Below, one piece after another: positions 59,020-64,000 of a stretch of DNA of 64,000 nucleotides. The position numbers were made by a program, and so were the translations under genes. Source of the stretch: Flavobacteriales bacterium UBA7666 (GTDB lineage Bacteria; Bacteroidota; Bacteroidia; Flavobacteriales_D; Crocinitomicaceae); contig DLHO01000015.1 of NCBI GenBank assembly GCA_002483265.1, forward strand, positions 16,885-80,884, in the 5' to 3' direction. The notes below the pieces were generated by a model, which ran no database searches, had not been told where the DNA came from, and saw nothing but the letters and a program-made list of their open reading frames with translations. Each line of letters begins with the position of its first letter. Positions within the stretch are counted from its first letter, which is position 1.

Positions 59020-60594
59020 TTATTTTTTAACTTTTGCCTGACACATTTTTACAGCAGCAGAGATGTCAATTACACCACCTGTTGTAGAAAGCGTTCCAAA
59101 GTCTACAGAAGTTCCTGTTCCTGGAGCAGGGATCATTGTTCCTTTGTATTGTTTGGCAGAAGCCAACATGATATCTTTAATTTCCTTCATTGTTAATGAT
59201 GGGAAGTAAGATTTCAATAATGCAGCAACACCGGCAACCATTGGAGCGGCCATTGAAGTACCTTGAAGGATTTTGTAATCACTTTGAGGAATTGTGTTGT
59301 AGATTTCAAATCCGGGAGCAAAGATATTTACCTGACGAGAGCTGTAGTTTGAAAACGCAGCAGCCAAATTCTTTTTATCTCTTGTAGATGCTCCAACGCA
59401 TAGATACAAATCCAACGGTTTAGATTGGAATGAATATTCATTTGTAGGGAAATTTGGATTCTCATCTAAATTCACCCCGTCATTTCCAGCTGCGTGAACC
59501 AATAAAACTCCTTTAGAATCTGCATATGCCATTGCATCATATACTTCTTTCTGGTGTTTTGAATATGCTTTTCCAAATGACATGTTGATGACAGAAGCAC
59601 CATTGTCTACTGCATAACGAATTGCCAATGCAACATCTTTATCTTGCTCATCTCCGTCCGGAACTGCGCGTACCGACATTAAACGAATGTTTTCAGCAAC
59701 ACCATCACCGCCCAGTTCATTGTGTCTTACCGCACCGATAATACCACCAACGTGTGTACCGTGTAATGCATCAGGCCCTTCAACATCGCTGTTTCCATAA
59801 TGAACATCATTGAAATCGTCCGGATTGTCACCAATGTTTTGACGATCGTTGTATTCCATATTCAATTGGTAGTTTGCACTTGCATTCAAATGCTGAAGAC
59901 CTTCTTTAATAGCTTCTTCAGACAATTGTCCATTTGCAATGTAAACACCAATTTGCTTCAATTGTAAATCTTGTGGAGATTCAGCCTTCATTTTCTGAAC
60001 ATCTTCTTCTGTGAAGTTTTCTCCCAATTTCTCAACCAATTTTGCCTTAATCATTGGCAACATTTGTTGTAATTGTGTGTATTGCTCCAAAGCACCCAAG
60101 TTTTCCTGACGCTCAGCTTCAATAGCTTTTGAAAGCTCTTTGTATTTTGCATAATCAGCTTTGTCTGCTGCAGCAATATCAGATTCAGACTTGTCTTTGA
60201 ATTTTGCATGCAATTCAGCACAAATTCTCGTTTTTTCTAAACGTGCATAATCCTGATTCTGTCCATTCGGGCTTCCAAGGAAGTTCCATCCGTGCACATC
60301 ATCAATATATCCGTTTTTATCGTCGTCAATTCCATTGTTTGGAATTTCATCTTCGTTTGTCCAGATCTTCCCTTGTAAGTCTTTGTGCTCAATGTCTATT
60401 CCTGAATCAATTACAGCAACGATAACCGTTGTAGATTGTTGCTTTTTCAAACTAGAATAAGCTTTTTCAGTATTCATCCCGGGAGTTGGGCCATTATACC
60501 AGTCTTTTATTTCTTCAACTTTCTGGCCGTAAATAAAGTTCATTACACCAACAGAAAACAGGGCAAATGACAATGTGAGGATTCTTTTCTTCAT
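59020..60594 (-). CDS. S8 (subtilisin-like) serine protease with a helical insert
   Basis: A 524-residue secreted protease. Signal peptide (MKKRILTLSFALFSVGVMNFIYG). Catalytic triad: Asp63 (VIDSGIDIEHKDL), His278 (HGTHVGG), Ser447 (GTSMAAP), with oxyanion Asn371 in AAGNDG. Between Asp and His is an insert of about 130 residues (118-250), charged and helical (KFKDKSESDIAAADKADYAKYKEL and onward), absent in classical subtilisins. No T9SS sorting domain or propeptide-like domain was found, so it is probably periplasmic or secreted by another route. Divergent from a T9SS S8 protease gene. Confidence 0.93.
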   Translation of the reverse strand: MKKRILTLSFALFSVGVMNFIYGQKVEEIKDWYNGPTPGMNTEKAYSSLKKQQSTTVIVAVIDSGIDIEHKDLQGKIWTNEDEIPNNGIDDDKNGYIDDVHGWNFLGSPNGQNQDYARLEKTRICAELHAKFKDKSESDIAAADKADYAKYKELSKAIEAERQENLGALEQYTQLQQMLPMIKAKLVEKLGENFTEEDVQKMKAESPQDLQLKQIGVYIANGQLSEEAIKEGLQHLNASANYQLNMEYNDRQNIGDNPDDFNDVHYGNSDVEGPDALHGTHVGGIIGAVRHNELGGDGVAENIRLMSVRAVPDGDEQDKDVALAIRYAVDNGASVINMSFGKAYSKHQKEVYDAMAYADSKGVLLVHAAGNDGVNLDENPNFPTNEYSFQSKPLDLYLCVGASTRDKKNLAAAFSNYSSRQVNIFAPGFEIYNTIPQSDYKILQGTSMAAPMVAGVAALLKSYFPSLTMKEIKDIMLASAKQYKGTMIPAPGTGTSVDFGTLSTTGGVIDISAAVKMCQAKVKK

Positions 60595-60695
60595 GACTAT
60601 TAATTCTTTTTTTGACAGGAATACAATTCCTTTTAAACAAATATCTTAATTTGCAGAAAGATATTGCGAGTATACTATATTAAAGGTTTAAAAAA

Positions 60696-63281
60696 ATGTT
60701 CATAGGAAAACTACTACAACAAGCGGTGAAAGTAAATAAAATATTATTCATAGCAGGATTAATTTTGATTAATTCAGCGCAAGCTTTTGCACAAACTGAT
60801 AATTTCAGATTTAAGAAATTATTGGAAGAACAGCCTACCATTCCTACAGCCTTTGCGGTTCCTAACTCAGGAAATTTAGATGCGCTGTTGGCTGTAAAAG
60901 AAATTTCTGTGAAACAAGTGACTCGAGAATGGATTTACATTCAGGCGAAACCGAGTTGGATAAAAGAAGCCATGGATTCCAAAGTAATCAAGTCTTTCTA
61001 TTTGGAATTTTCTACTCCCAAAGCTTTGAATGACTCTACATTGGTAAAACACTTCGTTAAACCTGTTCATCAGGGATTGGGTGGTTTGCAAACGCCATTC
61101 AAAGGAAAAGATGTAATTGTAGCTTTCGTAGATCAGGGATTGGATTATAATCATGGAGATTTTAAAGATATAAACGGAAATACGCGGGTTCTTTATTATT
61201 GGGATCATTCACTTCCGGTTGCAGCGAATACTCCACAGCCTTATGGTTACGGACAATTATGGACTGGTGCTGAAATTCAAGCCGGAACTTGCGGAAGTAT
61301 GGAAGAAGCTTCTGCTCATGGGACATCAGTTGCCGGAGCCGGTGTTTCAAGCGGATTGGCAAATGGAAAAGAAACAGGAATGGCACCTGAGGCTAAGATT
61401 ATCATCATTGAAACAAATTTTAATCTTCCTAATTGGACGATGACTGTTGCTGATGCATGTGATTTTGTTTTCAAAAAAGCAGATGAATTAGGTCTTCCGG
61501 CAGTCGTAAATTTATCGGTAGGAACTTATTTAGGGAGTCACGACGGTACAGATCCTGCTGCAGTATTGATGGATAATCTATTGGATGAGAAAGATGGACG
61601 AATCATTGTTTGTGCCGCTGGAAACTCAGGGGCATGGGGGAAATACCATGTTCACGGAGATGTGGATGCCGACACTTCTTTTGTTTGGGTAAAACCAAAT
61701 CCGGGAAGTCAATTAGGACCAAATACGGTTTATTTAGATTTGTGGACTGAACTTTCAGATGCAGGATGGAGTTATTCCTGGGCAGCAAACCTGGGGAGCG
61801 GTAGCTTTGAGGAGCGTGCGGAACTAATTTATAGAGCTGCAAATACAGGAATTGGTACTACTATTAAAGATACACTTTGGAACGGATCAAACCGAATTGC
61901 AACGATAGAGATCTATCCTGAAATTGTGGGTCCGAATCTGCATCTCGAATTTTATTTGAATAACGTTGATTCTACTTCTTATTTGTATGCACTTAAAACC
62001 ACAGGTTTAGGGAATTACGATGCATGGAGCGGTTCCGTTTCAATTGCATTAAATGATATGTTGACTACCGGGCTTCCTTCTACAGGTGTTTATCCGGATA
62101 TTCAATACTACAATCTACCCGATTCTCTGCAGACCATTGTTTCATCCTGGAACTGTTCACCAAAGGTGGTGACAGTTGGTAATATGCGCAATAGATATGG
62201 TCATATTGATAACAACGGAAATCAATATTTACCTAATCCGCCAAATTACACAGCTGTTGGTCAGTTGACACCGGCATCAGCGAAAGGCCCGACAAGAACC
62301 GGGTATACGAAACCGGATGTAGTAGCTTGTGGAGATGTCTCTCTTAGTGCCGGACCGTTTTGGTTATTGAATGATCCGGGATTCAATGCGGCAATGTCGA
62401 ATGATGGTTTACATGTGCGAAACGGAGGAACTTCAATGGCTTCACCGGTTGTTGCGGGAATTGCTGCTCTTTATTTGGAGAAATGCTCTAAAGGAAATTA
62501 CCAAAGCTTTTTGGATGCAATCCATTCTACTGCCTACACGGATGCATTTACAGGTACTATTCCGAATAATGCATACGGATACGGAAAAATCCATGCTTTG
62601 AATATGATGTTACAATCAAATTTCACGAATACAATCACTGCTGATTCCTTCTTTTGTCCGGGGGATAGCGCAATTTCAACAGCATCTGTTCCGGGTTATT
62701 CCATTCAATGGATGAACGGAGATACGACTTTGAATTCGGCTTTAACTGCTAGCGGAGATGTTTATTTCATGGCTTATGATCAGAATGGGTGCGTTTCTTA
62801 TTCGGACACGCTTAGTGTGACAGCCTTCTCTGCCCCACCTGCTCCAATGATTTACGTGAACGGAACTTTGCTTTCTACTGATCCTTATCCAAGTTTGCAG
62901 TGGTATGAAAATGGAGTTGCTATTCCGGGAGCTGCAAATACAAGTTATACCATTACTTTACCGTCTTCTTCTTTCTTCACAGTTTCAAGAACAAGTACCG
63001 ACGGATGTGAAGTTTTTTCACAACCTTACAATCCTTCGTTAGGAATTGATGAGTTGAACAATCAAATTCATGTTTATCCGAATCCGACACTTGGTAACGT
63101 GATGATTGATGCTTCTGTTTCTTTGGTTGATGTTCAAGTAGTTGATGTTCAGGGAAGAACAGTCAAATCCATTACTGATGGGAAGCATGAAATTTCTATT
63201 TCAGAATTGGAAAACGGAACATATTATTTAATTATTCACACAGATGTTCAATACTTTCAGGTGAAAGTTGTAAAGAATTAA
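60696..63281 (+). CDS. S8 serine protease with T9SS type-A sorting domain
   Basis: An 861-residue secreted protease. Signal region (ILFIAGLILINSAQAFAQ), a prodomain-like part to about 130, then the catalytic domain with Asp146 (VAFVDQGLDYNHGDF), His208 (HGTSVAGAG) and Ser in GGTSMASPVVAGIAALYLE (about 590). Between His and Ser lies a beta-sandwich insert (about 310-460), as in C5a-peptidase-like proteases. Two Ig-like modules follow (650-780) and a T9SS type-A sorting domain ends the protein (IHVYPNPTLGNVMIDAS ... GTYYLIIHTD). Surface or extracellular protein degradation is likely. Confidence 0.95.
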   Translation: MFIGKLLQQAVKVNKILFIAGLILINSAQAFAQTDNFRFKKLLEEQPTIPTAFAVPNSGNLDALLAVKEISVKQVTREWIYIQAKPSWIKEAMDSKVIKSFYLEFSTPKALNDSTLVKHFVKPVHQGLGGLQTPFKGKDVIVAFVDQGLDYNHGDFKDINGNTRVLYYWDHSLPVAANTPQPYGYGQLWTGAEIQAGTCGSMEEASAHGTSVAGAGVSSGLANGKETGMAPEAKIIIIETNFNLPNWTMTVADACDFVFKKADELGLPAVVNLSVGTYLGSHDGTDPAAVLMDNLLDEKDGRIIVCAAGNSGAWGKYHVHGDVDADTSFVWVKPNPGSQLGPNTVYLDLWTELSDAGWSYSWAANLGSGSFEERAELIYRAANTGIGTTIKDTLWNGSNRIATIEIYPEIVGPNLHLEFYLNNVDSTSYLYALKTTGLGNYDAWSGSVSIALNDMLTTGLPSTGVYPDIQYYNLPDSLQTIVSSWNCSPKVVTVGNMRNRYGHIDNNGNQYLPNPPNYTAVGQLTPASAKGPTRTGYTKPDVVACGDVSLSAGPFWLLNDPGFNAAMSNDGLHVRNGGTSMASPVVAGIAALYLEKCSKGNYQSFLDAIHSTAYTDAFTGTIPNNAYGYGKIHALNMMLQSNFTNTITADSFFCPGDSAISTASVPGYSIQWMNGDTTLNSALTASGDVYFMAYDQNGCVSYSDTLSVTAFSAPPAPMIYVNGTLLSTDPYPSLQWYENGVAIPGAANTSYTITLPSSSFFTVSRTSTDGCEVFSQPYNPSLGIDELNNQIHVYPNPTLGNVMIDASVSLVDVQVVDVQGRTVKSITDGKHEISISELENGTYYLIIHTDVQYFQVKVVKN

Positions 63282-63291
63282 AAAGAAGCCG

Positions 63292-63299
63292 TATTTTTG
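63292..63299 (+). promoter_or_regulatory. -7 box of the DUF5606 gene
   Basis: TATTTTTG, with TTG 21 nt further upstream (63268-63270); the ATG is 18 nt downstream. It falls in the longer open frame and so decides the start at 63318. Confidence 0.55.
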
Positions 63300-63317
63300 G
63301 CGCAAATAATTAATCGA

Positions 63318-63962
63318 ATGAATTTAACAGGTATCATTGCTATTTCGGGAAAACCAGGACTTTATAAAGTATTGGCTCAAGGTAAAAACAACATCATTGT
63401 AGAATCGTTGGAAGACAAAAAACGCGTTCCTGCGTATGCTTCAGACAGAATCTCCGCTTTGGATGATATTTCTATCTACACCTATGATGATGACAAACCA
63501 TTAAGAGAGATCTTGACTTCGATTTTTGAAAAAGAGAAAGGAAAAGAAACGATTTCTCATAAGGAAGATCAAAATAAGTTGAAAGCTTATTTGATTGAAG
63601 TGTTGCCAAATTATGATCAAGAGCGTGTTTATGCTTCTGATATCAAGAAAATTTTCCAATGGTATAACCTATTGTTGAAAGCTGGCGCATTGATTCCTGA
63701 GGAAAAAGAAGAAAAAGAAGCAGCTCCTGCAAAAGAGAAAAAAGCGACTAAAACTGCTGCGAAGAAAGATGCAGAAGATACAAAAGAAGAAAAAGCTCCT
63801 GCAAAAAAGGCTCCGGCTAAGAAAGTTTCTTCTACTACTGCAAAGTCTGCAACTGGAGCTAAAGTTCCTGCAGCATCAAAAGGCCCTGCAAAAGCAGCTG
63901 GAAAAACTACCAGTGCGAAAAAAGTGGCGGCACCTAAAACAGGTTCGTCAAGAGGAAAGTAA
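63318..63962 (+). CDS. DUF5606 protein with Ala/Lys-rich histone H1-like tail
   Basis: A 214-residue protein. Residues 1-135 are DUF5606 (MNLTGIIAISGKPGLYKVLAQGK..., with SDRISALDDISIYT and a C-terminal helical half ending IFQWYNLLLKAGAL). The last 75 residues are Ala/Lys/Pro repeats (AKKAPAKKVSSTTAKS, GKTTSAKKVAAPKTG), resembling bacterial histone H1-like tails (Hc1/AlgP type) that bind nucleic acids. Presumed cytoplasmic. The domain function is not known; nucleic-acid association through the tail is an inference. Confidence 0.9.
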   Translation: MNLTGIIAISGKPGLYKVLAQGKNNIIVESLEDKKRVPAYASDRISALDDISIYTYDDDKPLREILTSIFEKEKGKETISHKEDQNKLKAYLIEVLPNYDQERVYASDIKKIFQWYNLLLKAGALIPEEKEEKEAAPAKEKKATKTAAKKDAEDTKEEKAPAKKAPAKKVSSTTAKSATGAKVPAASKGPAKAAGKTTSAKKVAAPKTGSSRGK

Positions 63963-63983
63963 TTATTCCAAATATTTTATAAA

Positions 63984-64000
63984 AAGTAGGGGCGCGATTA
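63984..64000. repeat. Truncated GTAGGGGCG repeat at the window edge
   Basis: AAGTAGGGGCG (63984-63994) is the start of the arm of the 57181-57220 palindrome; the rest lies outside the window. Probably the terminator of the DUF5606 gene. Confidence 0.45.

Overview
The window reads as a chromosomal piece of a low-GC member of the Bacteroidota, most likely Flavobacteriales and close to the Crocinitomicaceae (Fluviicola-like). The reasons are six secreted proteins ending in type IX secretion (T9SS) type-A sorting domains with the YPNPT-type signature, promoters of the Bacteroidota form TTG-N19-TAnnTTTG, near absence of Shine-Dalgarno sequences, and families typical of the phylum (DUF4268, DUF5606, DUF6702, BlaI/BlaR1, LytTR/His_kinase pairs). 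The genus is an inference.

Layout. 1-7 kb (minus strand): a partial LolD-type ATPase, ribBA, a lipoprotein, two GT4 glycosyltransferases coupled to an LptF/LptG permease, a T9SS cargo protein and a DUF4268 protein. 7-9.5 kb: a delta-60-repeat T9SS protein and a coiled-coil lipoprotein. 9.0-15.8 kb: an accessory island, AT-rich and full of inverted repeats. It holds an HTH repressor followed by cyclase, Pycsar-type membrane effector and second cyclase on the plus strand, then three unrelated orphan ORFs on the minus strand, separated by copies of one repeat unit as in an integron-like cassette array. 15.8-33 kb: T9SS proteins, a leaderless BlaI/BlaR1 pair, small lipoproteins, mtfA, a class 3 lipase, a ceramidase-like membrane protein, a GNAT and an AI-2E family permease. 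33-44.5 kb: mostly housekeeping genes: a diphthine-ammonia-ligase-like protein, a class IV aminotransferase, rhomboid, L,D-transpeptidase, rpe, the SRP RNA, transaldolase, an M1 peptidase and an NADPH-FMN reductase. 44.8-64 kb: a lamin-tail T9SS protein, metallophosphoesterase, Usp, CvfB-like protein, a LytTR two-component pair, a possible Ntox23 protein, pyrG, yidC, a Tyr/Trp-rich protein, two S8 proteases and a DUF5606 protein.

The most interesting locus is 10.97-13.33 kb. A three-helix membrane protein resembling the Pycsar effector (PycTM/DUF5706) sits between two class III nucleotide cyclases whose active-site residues differ in complementary ways. All appear to be driven by one leaderless promoter that is studded with GTTTAAAC palindromes, the probable operators of the HTH protein. 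This looks like a two-cyclase version of a cyclic-pyrimidine anti-phage system; a heterodimeric cyclase is a testable inference.

Several genes (a T9SS protein, the HTH regulator, blaI, mtfA, cvfB-like, and the histidine kinase) have their start codon 4-6 nt after the -7 box and are probably leaderless. The intergenic spaces carry several families of dispersed palindromic or rRNA-phrase-like repeats. No tRNA, rRNA, CRISPR array, transposase or integrase was seen.
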